In this document: positions 48,503 to 57,691 of the stretch, piece by piece | How the letters are laid out: every line of letters starts with the position of its first letter | Numbering within the stretch: position 1 is the first letter of the stretch | Source of the DNA: Halomonas campaniensis | GTDB lineage: Bacteria; Pseudomonadota; Gammaproteobacteria; Pseudomonadales; Halomonadaceae | Reading direction: 5' to 3' | Assembly: GCF_002211105.1 (NCBI RefSeq) | Contig: NZ_JPUA01000003.1 | Span: 202,687-266,686, forward strand | Length of the DNA: 64,000 nt | Notes under the pieces: model-generated | Seen by the model: only the letters and a program-made list of their open reading frames with translations | What the model was told of the DNA's origin: nothing | The model's database searches: none | Made by a program: the position numbers and the translations under genes

Positions 48503-49444
48503 ATGTCCGAAGGGCGTGAAGTGCAGTGGGTGGATATCGCCCCGGAGCAAGCAGGGCAGCGGATTGATAATTTTCTTATGACGCGGCTTAAAGGAGCTCC
48601 ACGCGCACTTATCTATCGCATCGTGCGTAAGGGCGAAGTGCGTGTTAACAAAAAACGCGTGAAGGTCGATTACCGTTTGCAGGCGGGGGACTTGGTACGC
48701 GTTCCGCCGCTTCGGTTGGCACCACGCGAAGCGGTGAAAGAAGTCAGTGATAATTTGCGCGACCTGCTGGTGGGCAGCGTTATTATGGAAGGCCCCGATT
48801 GGATGGTGCTTAACAAACCCTCTGGTTTGGCGGTGCATGGCGGCAGCGGGGTTAAAATTGGTTTAATAGAAGCGCTGCGTCAGGTACGCGATGATTTAAG
48901 CTTTCTGGAGCTGGTTCACCGCTTGGATCGCGATACGTCCGGCTGTTTGCTGCTGGCCAAGTCCCGCGATGCGCTGGTGACGCTTAACGAGTCGCTTAAA
49001 AAGCACGGTATGGATAAGCGCTACTTGGCCTTGGTGAGCGGGCGTTGGCCTGCGCGGAAAACCTATGAGAGTGCTCGGCTAGATCGCTTTGATGCGGGCA
49101 ATGGTGAGCGGCGGGTAAGGGTGGATCCCAACGGTAAGGTGTCGCGTACCCATTTTTCGGTGGTCGAAACCTTCGAAAAAGTAACCCTGATCGAGGCTGA
49201 GCCGGTGACCGGGCGTACCCACCAGATACGCGTACACGCCGCCCATGCGGGCCACGCGCTGCTAGGCGACGACAAGTATGCTACCCGGGAAAGCGGGCTG
49301 CTCACCAAGCAGTTGGGGTTGGGGCGCCTGTTTCTGCACGCGCGGGCATTGACCTTTCCTGAGCCCACTAACGGTCGCCCGGTAACCGTTAAAGCGCCGT
49401 TGCCAGAAGCCCTGGAAGAAGCGCTTAAACGCGCCCGCCAATAA
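48503..49444 (+). CDS. rluC: 23S rRNA pseudouridine synthase RluC
   Basis: Makes pseudouridines 955, 2504 and 2580 in E. coli 23S rRNA; 313 residues here. An S4 RNA-binding domain (RIDNFLMTRLKGAPRALIYR, about 17-80) precedes the catalytic domain with the Asp nucleophile in HRLDRDTSGCLL and GRTHQIRVHAAH. It is divergent from rne, as in E. coli and Pseudomonas. AGGAGTAAG lies before the ATG. Confidence 0.96.
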   Translation: MSEGREVQWVDIAPEQAGQRIDNFLMTRLKGAPRALIYRIVRKGEVRVNKKRVKVDYRLQAGDLVRVPPLRLAPREAVKEVSDNLRDLLVGSVIMEGPDWMVLNKPSGLAVHGGSGVKIGLIEALRQVRDDLSFLELVHRLDRDTSGCLLLAKSRDALVTLNESLKKHGMDKRYLALVSGRWPARKTYESARLDRFDAGNGERRVRVDPNGKVSRTHFSVVETFEKVTLIEAEPVTGRTHQIRVHAAHAGHALLGDDKYATRESGLLTKQLGLGRLFLHARALTFPEPTNGRPVTVKAPLPEALEEALKRARQ

Positions 49445-49498
49445 TCCGCCTTGCGCTAATTTGCTTTTCACTAACTTGCCTTTCACCAAGGAGCTGTC

Positions 49499-50143
49499 AT
49501 GCAGTACGAGTTAATTATATTTGATTGGGATGGCACCTTGATGGATTCGGTGCCGCGCATTGTGTCCTGCATGCAGGCGGCTGCTCTGGAGGCCGAGTGG
49601 GGCGCACTTTCAGCGCCCGAGGTGGAGGATATTATTGGCCTGGGGCTGCCCGAGGCGATTGCACAGCTTTGCCCAGGGATTCTGCCTGCCCAGGCTGAGC
49701 GACTTCGCGAACGTTACGCGCATCACTTTGTGCAGGCAGATGCTACTCCGATGGCTTTTTTTAGCGGCGTAGAGGCGCATATCGCCCATTTGCGCGGACG
49801 TGATCAGCAGCGTTTAGCGGTGGCGACGGGTAAGAGCCGTCGCGGGCTTGACCGTGTTTTTGCAGCGACCGGCAGCGGCGCCTGGTTTCATGCCAGCCGC
49901 ACGGCAGATGAGACCCGTTCCAAACCGCATCCGCAGATGCTTTCAGAGCTGCTGGCAGAGCTCTCTGTGCCGGTCGAACGGGCGGTAATGGTCGGCGATA
50001 CTGAGTATGACTTGGAAATGGCTAGGGCGATGGGAATGGATCGGGTGGGTGTAAGCTACGGCGTGCATACGCCGGAGCGCCTGGCATTAAGCCGCCCCAA
50101 GTGGATCGCCCACAGCGTCGATGAGCTTTTTGATCGGTTATAA
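49499..50143 (+). CDS. HAD-family hydrolase (phosphoglycolate phosphatase-like)
   Basis: 214-residue HAD phosphatase. Motif I FDWDGTLMDS carries the Asp nucleophile, VATGKSRRGLDR is motif II, Lys in SKPHPQM is motif III and MVGDTEYDLEMA is motif IV. A helical cap lies between motifs I and II. The substrate is not deducible; position between rluC and sppA is the same as in Pseudomonas. AAGGAGC precedes the ATG. Confidence 0.93.
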   Translation: MQYELIIFDWDGTLMDSVPRIVSCMQAAALEAEWGALSAPEVEDIIGLGLPEAIAQLCPGILPAQAERLRERYAHHFVQADATPMAFFSGVEAHIAHLRGRDQQRLAVATGKSRRGLDRVFAATGSGAWFHASRTADETRSKPHPQMLSELLAELSVPVERAVMVGDTEYDLEMARAMGMDRVGVSYGVHTPERLALSRPKWIAHSVDELFDRL

Positions 50144-50152
50144 GGACATTTT

Positions 50153-51301
50153 ATGAGTGACGACCCAACCCGCCACGATGGTATAGGCGACGGACATGAC
50201 AACCCGGCCAATGGCGATCGCCGCACCGGCTCTGTTAATAGTGGCCCGTCCAGCGAGTTTAAAGAGGATCCTTGGACTGAGGGGCCGGAGGTTCCGCCCG
50301 GTGCAGGGTCGAAGCAGGCGTCAGGCGCGCCGGGCGACGATGCTGACACCTTGCGCGAACGCCAGCGACTCGCACAGTTGGAAATGATGGATCACTGGAT
50401 AGGCGGTGTCTTGGCCGAGCAGCGACGTACCCGCCGCTGGAAACTGTTTTTCCGCCTGATGTTTCTCGCTGTTGTGCTAGCTGGACTGTCTGCCGTCCTT
50501 TATAGCCTTTACTGGGATTCGCCCAGTGTCACCGCGCCCACCCAACGCCACTTGGGTATTGTTGAGGTGAATGGGGTGATTGCGAGCGATTCGCCCGCCA
50601 ATGCAGAGCGCATCATCCAGGGGTTAAATCGTGCCTGGGAGGCGGAAAGTGCCGCTGCCGTGGTGCTGCACATTAATAGCCCGGGCGGTAGCCCAGTGCA
50701 GTCTCAGCGTATCTATGCGGAAATCATGCGCCTGCGTGAGCAGGGTGACAAACCGATTATCGCGGTGATTGAGGATATCGGTGCCAGCGGCGCTTATTAC
50801 ATTGCCGCCGCGGCAGATGAAATTGTGGCATCACCAGTGAGTCTGGTGGGCTCTATTGGGGTGATTTATGCAGGCTTTGGCTTTGAAGAGGCGATAGAGC
50901 GTATAGGTGTTGAACGTCGCGTGCTCACAGCAGGGGAGAATAAAGCCTTTTTAGATCCCTTCCAGCCCATGGATGGTGAGGCAGAGGCGTTTTGGCAAGA
51001 AGTGCTGAGCCAAACCCATCGCCAGTTTATCGATGATGTCCGCGCGGGGCGCGGTAACAGGCTCAGTGATAGCTCGGACATTTTTTCCGGTTTGATTTGG
51101 GGGGGTGAGCAGAGCATCGAGCTAGGGCTGGTCGATCAGTTGGGTAACCTCGAACAGCTGTCGCGCGAGCAGGTGGGGAACACCGATTGGATCGACTACA
51201 CACCCAGCCTCGACCCTTTCGAGCGCTTTACGCGGCGTTTTACTCAGGTTGCTGCTGAGGTGCTAGGCATTAAGGCGCCTAACACCCCGCTGCGCTTCTA
51301 A
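50153..51301 (+). CDS. sppA: S49 family peptidase, SppA-like signal peptide peptidase
   Basis: Membrane-anchored serine protease of 382 residues, the short one-domain form. A polar, acidic cytoplasmic N-terminus of about 90 residues precedes one helix (LFFRLMFLAVVLAGLSAVLYSLYW) and the ClpP-like domain. INSPGGSPVQSQRIY forms the oxyanion strand, the nucleophile Ser is in EDIGASGAYYIAAAADEI, and the catalytic Lys is probably in GENKAFLDPFQP. It degrades cleaved signal peptides in family members studied. Confidence 0.93.
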   Translation: MSDDPTRHDGIGDGHDNPANGDRRTGSVNSGPSSEFKEDPWTEGPEVPPGAGSKQASGAPGDDADTLRERQRLAQLEMMDHWIGGVLAEQRRTRRWKLFFRLMFLAVVLAGLSAVLYSLYWDSPSVTAPTQRHLGIVEVNGVIASDSPANAERIIQGLNRAWEAESAAAVVLHINSPGGSPVQSQRIYAEIMRLREQGDKPIIAVIEDIGASGAYYIAAAADEIVASPVSLVGSIGVIYAGFGFEEAIERIGVERRVLTAGENKAFLDPFQPMDGEAEAFWQEVLSQTHRQFIDDVRAGRGNRLSDSSDIFSGLIWGGEQSIELGLVDQLGNLEQLSREQVGNTDWIDYTPSLDPFERFTRRFTQVAAEVLGIKAPNTPLRF

Positions 51302-51344
51302 GCGCCAATCTTAGTCGTGGAGGTGCTGGTTAGCGCTTCGCTGG

Positions 51345-52004
51345 CTAGGGCTGGCCAAGCGGATCCAGTCCCGCTTGGCGCAGCATGTCGCAGAGCGCGA
51401 TCAGCGGTAGCCCAATCAATGCATTGGGGTCGCGGCCTTCCAGTTTCTCAAACAGGGCAATGCCGAGGCCTTCCATGCGAAAACTGCCAGCGCTATCCAG
51501 TGGCTGCTCTTTGGTGACATAGGTTTCGATCTCTTGGGTGCTAAGAGTCCGAAACACGACCTCGAAAGGCTCAATATGAACCTGATGGCGCTGGTGGCGA
51601 GTGTCCAGTAGCGCTAAGCCGGTTAAAAAGGTGACACGCTGGCCAGAGAAGCGAGCAAGATTAGCGCAAGCTTTCTCGGCTGTGTGGGGTTTGCCAAGAA
51701 TGTCGCCTTCAAATACCGCCACCTGATCAGAACCTATAACGTAGTGGTGGGGGAAGTGGGCTGCCACAGCGTTGGCTTTGCTGAGCGCCAGGCGATGCAC
51801 CAGTGCGCGAGGTGTTTCACCGGGATGAGGTGTTTCATCAATGTCGGGTGAGTGGCACTGGTAGGGGAGTTGCAGGCGATCCAAAAGCTCACGCCGCCAG
51901 CGTGAACTTGAGGCTAGCACCAGCTCTGTCGTTGATGACTGGGCTGATGGCTGAGCCATTGCGCTCTGAGTGTTCGATGGTTCGGTCATGGATGATGGGG
52001 GCAA
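51345..52004 (-). CDS. maf: Maf family nucleotide pyrophosphatase (YceF type)
   Basis: Nucleoside triphosphate pyrophosphatase; the YceF subgroup hydrolyses 7-methyl-GTP. Motifs: LVLASSSRWRRELLDRL, DIDETPHPGE, VIGSDQVAVFEG and GSFRMEGLGIALFEKLEG. The start is uncertain: TTG 52004 has AGGAGT six bases upstream and gives 219 residues; ATG 51989 and ATG 51959 lack a good site. The first 25 residues are a Ser/Gln/Thr-rich extension outside the family core. Divergent from yceD, as in E. coli. Confidence 0.93.
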   Translation of the reverse strand: MPPSSMTEPSNTQSAMAQPSAQSSTTELVLASSSRWRRELLDRLQLPYQCHSPDIDETPHPGETPRALVHRLALSKANAVAAHFPHHYVIGSDQVAVFEGDILGKPHTAEKACANLARFSGQRVTFLTGLALLDTRHQRHQVHIEPFEVVFRTLSTQEIETYVTKEQPLDSAGSFRMEGLGIALFEKLEGRDPNALIGLPLIALCDMLRQAGLDPLGQP

Positions 52005-52184
52005 GGTTTGACTCCTGGCTATGTGGTTGCGCTAGGGCAACATCAAAGCGTTGCATTGACAGTAGTGGACATTGAAAGCAATAACAGAGTGTAGCGAAAG
52101 CGGCTAAAGCTGCCTATGTTGGCTGTTTTTTGAGATCTATGCGGGTTATTTGTTGAGGAAGCCATGAAAAATATACTGACAGCT

Positions 52185-52213
52185 TTGACACCGGCAGGGG
52201 GAGTGCCTATCAT
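52185..52213 (+). promoter_or_regulatory. strong promoter for yceD-rpmF-plsX-fab
   Basis: TTGACA (52185-52190), exact 17-bp spacer, TATCAT (52208-52213): near consensus. Transcription should start at about 52219-52223, that is, at or a few bases before the yceD ATG at 52223. Confidence 0.75.
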
Positions 52214-52222
52214 TGCGCGCCT

Positions 52223-52753
52223 ATGTTGACCTCACAACTCCCCAGTCGGGTGGAGCCTTATAAGCTCGCAGCCCGCCACGAACGAATCGAAGGCTTGGTA
52301 GCGCTTGATAAGCTGCCGCGCCTTGCCGAAGAAGCGGGTGTCCAAACCGGCGACTGTCATGTCGTGCTCGAGTTTGGCGTCGATGCTCAAGGTCGTCGTG
52401 AAATTCGTGGCCACTTGCAAGCGACGTTGGCGCTTGCCTGCCGACGCTGCCTGGTGCCGCTGCCTCAAGAGGTAAGCAGTGACTTTCTGCTTGGGATGGT
52501 TACTGACGAAGCCTTAGCGGCCGAGTTGCCTGCCAGTCATGAACCGGTGCTGGTGGAAAAGGAACAGTTGGATCTTCTGACGGTGATTGAGGATGAGTTG
52601 ATTCTCAGTCTGCCTCAGGTGGTTTATCACGATGAAGCCGAATGTCATGTCTCGGCGGAGCAGCTGGTCAGCAAAACAGAAGGCGCGGCGTCGGAAACAG
52701 CGCCAGCGACGAACCCTTTCGCGGTGCTAAATGTCTTGAAAGGCAAAAAATAA
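52223..52753 (+). CDS. yceD: 23S rRNA accumulation protein YceD (DUF177)
   Basis: 176-residue DUF177 protein needed for normal 23S rRNA levels in E. coli and plants. The conserved Cys pair is in ALACRRCLVPLPQEV, with the acidic C-terminal segment EDELILSLPQVVYHDEAECHV. No ribosome site precedes the ATG, and the promoter places the start of the RNA almost on it. The N-terminus PSRVEPYKLAARHERIEG aligns with the family as remembered, so a later start is unlikely. rpmF follows after 35 bases. Confidence 0.95.
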   Translation: MLTSQLPSRVEPYKLAARHERIEGLVALDKLPRLAEEAGVQTGDCHVVLEFGVDAQGRREIRGHLQATLALACRRCLVPLPQEVSSDFLLGMVTDEALAAELPASHEPVLVEKEQLDLLTVIEDELILSLPQVVYHDEAECHVSAEQLVSKTEGAASETAPATNPFAVLNVLKGKK

Positions 52754-52788
52754 GCACCCTTTACCTTAATACCTTGGAGTAAACACCC

Positions 52789-52959
52789 ATGGCAGTTCAA
52801 CAGAACCGTAAAACTCGTTCCAAGCGCGGCATGCGTCGTAGCCACGATGCGCTGACCGCTCCGACGCTGTCCCAGGACAAAGAAACCGGTACCACTCACC
52901 TGCGTCACCACGTTTCACCAGACGGTTTCTACCGTGGTCGCAAAGTGGTTGAGGTATAA
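52789..52959 (+). CDS. rpmF: 50S ribosomal protein L32
   Basis: 56-residue ribosomal protein. [20 protein letters not shown] at the N-terminus is the classical L32 start, and the C-terminus reads [17 protein letters not shown]. Zinc-binding cysteines are absent, so this is the zinc-independent form. TTGGAG lies before the ATG. It sits between yceD and plsX, the usual order. Confidence 0.97.
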   Translation: MAVQQNRKTRSKRGMRRSHDALTAPTLSQDKETGTTHLRHHVSPDGFYRGRKVVEV

Positions 52960-53003
52960 AGCTTCAATTGCATTATTAAGCGGCTAAACGGGCTCAGTGC
53001 GGT

Positions 53004-54020
53004 ATGCGCTTAGCGATTGATGTAATGGGGAGTGACCAAGGCCCTCATGCGATTATCGCAGGCTCTGCCAGGGCAGTGGTAGAACATCCCAGCCTAGAAC
53101 TGATTCTGTTTGGCCCGCGTCAGCAGATTACTGCTGAGCTTTCGCGCTTGCCGCAGCCTCTGGCTGCGGCAGCGTCACGTTTGGTGGCGCGTGATTCGCC
53201 CGATAGTGTGTTGCCGGGGGCAACGGCTGCCTGGGCGTTGCGCAGAGGCCAAGCGACCAGTATGGCGCGCATGCTGCGCTGTGTCGCCCAGGGCGAAGCA
53301 GTGGCGGGTGTAAGCGCGGGTAATACGGCGGCGCTTGTTGCCTTGGCAAGGCGCGAGCTGGGTATGGTCGAGGGGATTTCTCGACCGGCGATCAGTACCG
53401 CGATCCCTGCACGCCAAGGGCGTCGCTGTTATCTACTGGATCTGGGCGCCAATGTGGATTCTCCTGCCCATCGTTTGGTCGATTTTGCGCAGATGGGGGC
53501 GGCGATGGCGCAATGCGTTGATGGCACGGCGGTGCCGCGTGTGGCGCTACTCAATGTTGGTGCAGAAGCCACCAAGGGGAGCGTTAGCGTGCGTGAAGCT
53601 GATCGTCTGTTGCGTGAGTATGCCAATGATAGTGCTTTCGACTATCAGGGCTATGCTGAAGGTGGCGATCTGTTTAAAGGTCAGCTTGATGTGGTGGTGT
53701 GTGATGGCTTTGTGGGCAATGCTGTCCTGAAGGCCAGCGAAGGTTTGACGAGTATGCTGGTTGAGCGCGTGCAGATGGCTTTTGAGTCGCGTCTTAGCGG
53801 GCGTTTAGCAAGCCTACTGGCCAAACCTGTGTTAAAGCGTTTGAAGCAAGAGCTCGATCCCGTACGTTACAACGGAGCCAGCTTGTTAGGGTTGCGCGGT
53901 ATCGTGGTGAAAAGTCACGGCAGTGCTCATGCCGATGGTTTCTACTACGCTATCCGGCGCGCTCTGCAGGAAGTGGAGCATAATTTACCTGCGCGGATCG
54001 CAGGTCGCTGGCAGCCATGA
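53004..54020 (+). CDS. plsX: phosphate acyltransferase PlsX
   Basis: Converts acyl-ACP to acyl-phosphate for phospholipid synthesis; 338 residues. Typical segments: RLAIDVMGSDQGPHAI, GVSAGNTAALVALA, LLDLGANVDSPAHRL, VCDGFVGNAVLKASEG and NGASLLGLRGIVVKSHGSA. It is followed directly by fabD; fabH, which lies here in E. coli, is not present. Confidence 0.97.
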   Translation: MRLAIDVMGSDQGPHAIIAGSARAVVEHPSLELILFGPRQQITAELSRLPQPLAAAASRLVARDSPDSVLPGATAAWALRRGQATSMARMLRCVAQGEAVAGVSAGNTAALVALARRELGMVEGISRPAISTAIPARQGRRCYLLDLGANVDSPAHRLVDFAQMGAAMAQCVDGTAVPRVALLNVGAEATKGSVSVREADRLLREYANDSAFDYQGYAEGGDLFKGQLDVVVCDGFVGNAVLKASEGLTSMLVERVQMAFESRLSGRLASLLAKPVLKRLKQELDPVRYNGASLLGLRGIVVKSHGSAHADGFYYAIRRALQEVEHNLPARIAGRWQP

Positions 54021-54134
54021 TCAGATAATAAATATTGACTTTTTTTGCGGGTTTATTAGGTGGCATCAGGATGTGCCAATAATCTCGCCTATCGCTCATA
54101 TGAGCAAATGCCTACAAGAGCAAAGGTGAACGAC

Positions 54135-55094
54135 ATGTCTCAACCCCTTGCCCTCATTTTTCCCGGGCAGGGCTCTCAGCAGCTTGGAATGCTGCGAGAG
54201 CTTGCCGAGCGCTACAGTGTGGTGGGAACGACATTTGAGGAAGCGTCGGATGCTTTGGGCTACGATTTGTGGAAAGTCGTCCAGGAAGGCCCCGAGGAAT
54301 CGCTTAATGCAACCGCTTGCACCCAGCCTGCGCTGCTCTCTGCAAGTGTTGCTATTTGGCGCGTGTGGCAAGAGCTGGAAGGCCCGCGACCGACGGTGAT
54401 GGCTGGCCATAGTCTAGGCGAATACAGTGCTATGGTGTGTGCTGGTGTTATGAGCTTTGCCGAAGGTGTCAATTTAGTGCGTTTGCGTGGAGAAGCGATG
54501 CAGGCCGCGGTGCCCGCTGGCGAAGGCGGCATGGCAGCAATCCTGGGGTTAGCAGACGATGCGGTTGAAGCCGCCTGCGAAAAGGCTGCCCAGGGCGATG
54601 TTGTTTCAGCGGTCAACTACAACTCCCCAGGACAAGTGGTGATAGCGGGCTCGAAAGTGGCCGTTGAGCGGGCTATTGTGGCTTGCCAAGAGGCCGGGGC
54701 CAGGCGCGCCATGGCACTGCCTGTTTCCGTGCCCTCGCACTGCGCGCTAATGCGTCCAGCGGCTGAGCGGCTGGCTGAAGCGATACATACCATTGAGCTG
54801 CGGGCGCCGCGCTACACGGTGATCCAGAATGTCGATGCTCAGGCCCATGCCGACACCGCGACATTGAGTCGACGCCTCGTCGAACAGCTCTATCTGCCGG
54901 TGCGCTGGAGCGCCTGTGTTGAAGCAATGGCAGATCAAGGCGTGGAGGTATTTATTGAGTGCGGGCCAGGAAAGGTGTTGACTGGCCTCAATAAGCGTAT
55001 CGTGAAGGGTAGTAAAGGATTGGCGGTGAATGATCCCGACAGCCTGGAGGCTGCGCTTGAGCTGGCGCGTGAAACGTTGGCTGATAAGGCGTGA
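54135..55094 (+). CDS. fabD: malonyl-CoA-ACP transacylase
   Basis: Loads malonyl groups on ACP; 319 residues. The start at 54135 gives the standard MSQPLALIFPGQGSQ and has AAAGGTGA upstream; the longer frame from 54060 is not conserved. Ser93 in GHSLGEYSAM is the nucleophile and His in PSHCALM its partner. fabG follows 58 bases later. Confidence 0.97.
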   Translation: MSQPLALIFPGQGSQQLGMLRELAERYSVVGTTFEEASDALGYDLWKVVQEGPEESLNATACTQPALLSASVAIWRVWQELEGPRPTVMAGHSLGEYSAMVCAGVMSFAEGVNLVRLRGEAMQAAVPAGEGGMAAILGLADDAVEAACEKAAQGDVVSAVNYNSPGQVVIAGSKVAVERAIVACQEAGARRAMALPVSVPSHCALMRPAAERLAEAIHTIELRAPRYTVIQNVDAQAHADTATLSRRLVEQLYLPVRWSACVEAMADQGVEVFIECGPGKVLTGLNKRIVKGSKGLAVNDPDSLEAALELARETLADKA

Positions 55095-55152
55095 CCAAGG
55101 AGAGGTGACTTTCGCTATCCTTGCTTGATTATACGGTTAGAGGCAGAACGTT

Positions 55153-55896
55153 ATGACACAAGAGAGTAGAGTTGCTCTGGTAACAGGAGCGAGTCGCGGT
55201 ATTGGGCAGGCCATTGCGCACGAGCTAGGTCGCCAGGGCCGCATTGTCATCGGTACTGCGACCAGCGAGTCAGGTGCTGAGAAAATTGATGCCGATTTGA
55301 AAGAGCACGGCATTGAAGGGGCCGGTCTGTGTCTTAATGTGACCGACCAGGCCAGCATCGATAGCGTGTTGAAAACCATTACCGAGCGCTTTGGAGCGCC
55401 GACTATTCTGGTTAACAATGCCGGTATCACCCGTGACAATTTGCTAATGCGAATGAAAGAGGATGAGTGGGACTCCGTTATGGATACCAACTTGAAATCT
55501 GTCTATCGTGTTAGTAAGGCGTGTTTACGGGGTATGACCAAGGCGCGTTTTGGGCGTATTGTGTCAATCAGTTCTGTGGTGGCAACCATGGGCAACTTGG
55601 GTCAAACTAACTATGCTGCAGCCAAGGCCGGTATGGAAGGTTTCAGCCGAGCACTGGCGCGTGAGGTCTCCTCCCGTGCGATCACAGTTAACGCAGTGGC
55701 GCCGGGCTTTATTGCGACTGATATGACTGAAGCACTACCCGAAGCACAGCATGAGATGCTGCTTAAGCAAATTCCGTTGGCCCGTTTAGGGGCACCGGAA
55801 GAGATCGCCGCAGCAGTGGGCTTTTTGACCAGTGATGCAGCCGGTTATATTACCGGCGAGACGCTTCACGTGAATGGCGGCATGAATATGCGTTGA
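55153..55896 (+). CDS. fabG: 3-oxoacyl-ACP reductase FabG
   Basis: NADPH-dependent short-chain reductase of 247 residues. NADP-binding [10 protein letters not shown] (11-20), NNAG (88-91), catalytic Ser at about 140 with Tyr154 and Lys158 (NYAAAKAG). The C-terminal [14 protein letters not shown] is typical. Part of the fabD-fabG-acpP-fabF run. Confidence 0.97.
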   Translation: MTQESRVALVTGASRGIGQAIAHELGRQGRIVIGTATSESGAEKIDADLKEHGIEGAGLCLNVTDQASIDSVLKTITERFGAPTILVNNAGITRDNLLMRMKEDEWDSVMDTNLKSVYRVSKACLRGMTKARFGRIVSISSVVATMGNLGQTNYAAAKAGMEGFSRALAREVSSRAITVNAVAPGFIATDMTEALPEAQHEMLLKQIPLARLGAPEEIAAAVGFLTSDAAGYITGETLHVNGGMNMR

Positions 55897-56020
55897 TGGC
55901 CTTGGGCCTGGCGGTTGCGTCGATCCAAGGGCGTCTATAAACTACCCCGCAGCTTTTGGCTTGCGGTTTCCAAATAGCTGGTTATCAAAAACGGCTAATG
56001 TGAACGACTGGAGTAGGTTA

Positions 56021-56254
56021 ATGAGTACTATTGAAGAGCGCGTGAAGAAAGTTGTAGCAGAGCGCCTGAACGTTAAAGAAGAAGACATCCAAAACAGCTC
56101 TTCTTTTACAGAAGACTTGGGTGCTGATTCGCTCGACACCGTTGAGCTGGTAATGGCTTTGGAAGAGGAATTCGATACTGAAATTCCTGATGAAGAAGCT
56201 GAGAAGATCACCACGGTTCAAGAAGCCATCGATTACGTGAACGCCCACCAGTAA
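56021..56254 (+). CDS. acpP: acyl carrier protein
   Basis: 77-residue acidic four-helix carrier. Ser37 in [12 protein letters not shown] receives the phosphopantetheine arm. Start 56021 ([12 protein letters not shown]) is standard; the open frame from 55961 is upstream sequence. A terminator hairpin follows 50 bases later, so part of the transcripts end here, fitting the need for very high acpP mRNA. Confidence 0.98.
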   Translation: MSTIEERVKKVVAERLNVKEEDIQNSSSFTEDLGADSLDTVELVMALEEEFDTEIPDEEAEKITTVQEAIDYVNAHQ

Positions 56255-56303
56255 GGGCTGCGTCGATGCATCGAACCAGGGTGGGGTGCTAGCCACCCAC
56301 CTT

Positions 56304-56334
56304 AAAAGCCGTCCTTTCCCAGGGCGGCTTTTTT
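56304..56334 (+). terminator. terminator after acpP
   Basis: AAAAGCCGTCC / GGGCGGCTTTT stem with one G-U pair and a 7-base loop, followed by T residues. Confidence 0.85.
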
Positions 56335-56446
56335 GCTTTGCAGCCACAATGCTAATAACGTTCAATCTCCGTTATACTGTTGACCAAATTTAAGCAGCAA
56401 ATGACCCAAGTGGGTCGCGTCACCATGGATGCCTGGAGGAAAGCTG

Positions 56447-57685
56447 ATGGCACGGAAAAGGGTAGTGGTAACTGGGTTAGGCCTGGTGACCCCAGTGGGT
56501 AATAGCGTTGATGAGTCGTGGGCCAACATTGTGGCCGGTAAAAGCGGTATCACACCTATTGAGCATTTTGACACCAGCGGTTTTAACACCCGTTTTGGTG
56601 GGTCAGTCAAAAATTTTGATATTAGCCCGTATCTGAATCCAAAAGATGCCCGCAAGATGGATCTGTTTATTCAGTACGGCATGGCAGCCGGCGCACAGGC
56701 GGTAGAAGACTCCGGTATTGAGTGCACCGAGGAAAACGCCGATCGTATCGGTGTAGCTATTGGCTCAGGCATTGGTGGCTTACCCATGATTGAGCACAAT
56801 CACAACGCGCTGAACAAAGGCGGTGCCCGCAAGGTATCGCCGTTCTTTGTACCCGGCTCTATCATTAATATGATCTCAGGCAATATGGCGATTCAGCACG
56901 GCTTTAGAGGCCCGAACATTGCCATTACGACTGCCTGCACCACGGGTACCCATAATATTGGCTACAGTGCGCGCACTATCGCCTACGGCGATGCCGACGT
57001 GATGATCTGTGGCGGTGCCGAAATGGCCACTACGCCGCTAGGGCTGGGTGGCTTCTCTGCTGCGCGCGCACTCTCTACCCGCAATGATGATCCCCAAGCG
57101 GCAAGCCGTCCCTGGGATACTGACCGCGATGGCTTTGTGCTCTCCGACGGTGCTGGGGTGCTGGTGCTTGAAGAGTATGAGCACGCCAAGGCGCGGGGAG
57201 CCAATATCTACGCCGAGCTGGTGGGCTTTGGGATGAGCGATGACGCTTATCATATGACTTCGCCCCCAGAAGATGGGCGTGGCGCTGCGCTCTCCATGCG
57301 CAATGCGATTAAAGATGCCCAGGTTGATGTCTCTTCGGTTCACTATATCAACGCCCATGGCACCTCCACCGCGGCAGGCGATCTGGCTGAAAGCCGCGCC
57401 ATTGAAAACGTTCTGGGTGACGCTGCAAACAGTGTGGCAGTGAGCTCGACCAAGTCGATGATTGGCCACCTGCTGGGCGCCGCAGGCGCAGTGGAGGCGG
57501 TGTTTAGTATTCTGGCTATTCGTGACCAGGTTGCGCCCCCCACGATTAATCTGGATAACCCGCAGGAAGGCTGCAACCTGGACTATGTGCCGCATACCGC
57601 GCGGGATATGCGCATTGATATGGCGCTTTCGAACTCCTTTGGTTTTGGCGGCACTAACGGTTCGCTACTGTTTAAAAAGGTGTAG
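56447..57685 (+). CDS. fabF: 3-oxoacyl-ACP synthase II
   Basis: Condensing enzyme of fatty-acid elongation, 412 residues. Start 56447 has GGAGGAAA just upstream; the ATG at 56429 would place that site inside the gene. Cys164 ([10 protein letters not shown]) is the nucleophile, with His in [11 protein letters not shown] and [12 protein letters not shown]. Located after acpP as in E. coli; pabC follows 6 bases later. Confidence 0.97.
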   Translation: MARKRVVVTGLGLVTPVGNSVDESWANIVAGKSGITPIEHFDTSGFNTRFGGSVKNFDISPYLNPKDARKMDLFIQYGMAAGAQAVEDSGIECTEENADRIGVAIGSGIGGLPMIEHNHNALNKGGARKVSPFFVPGSIINMISGNMAIQHGFRGPNIAITTACTTGTHNIGYSARTIAYGDADVMICGGAEMATTPLGLGGFSAARALSTRNDDPQAASRPWDTDRDGFVLSDGAGVLVLEEYEHAKARGANIYAELVGFGMSDDAYHMTSPPEDGRGAALSMRNAIKDAQVDVSSVHYINAHGTSTAAGDLAESRAIENVLGDAANSVAVSSTKSMIGHLLGAAGAVEAVFSILAIRDQVAPPTINLDNPQEGCNLDYVPHTARDMRIDMALSNSFGFGGTNGSLLFKKV

Positions 57686-57691
57686 TGGGCT

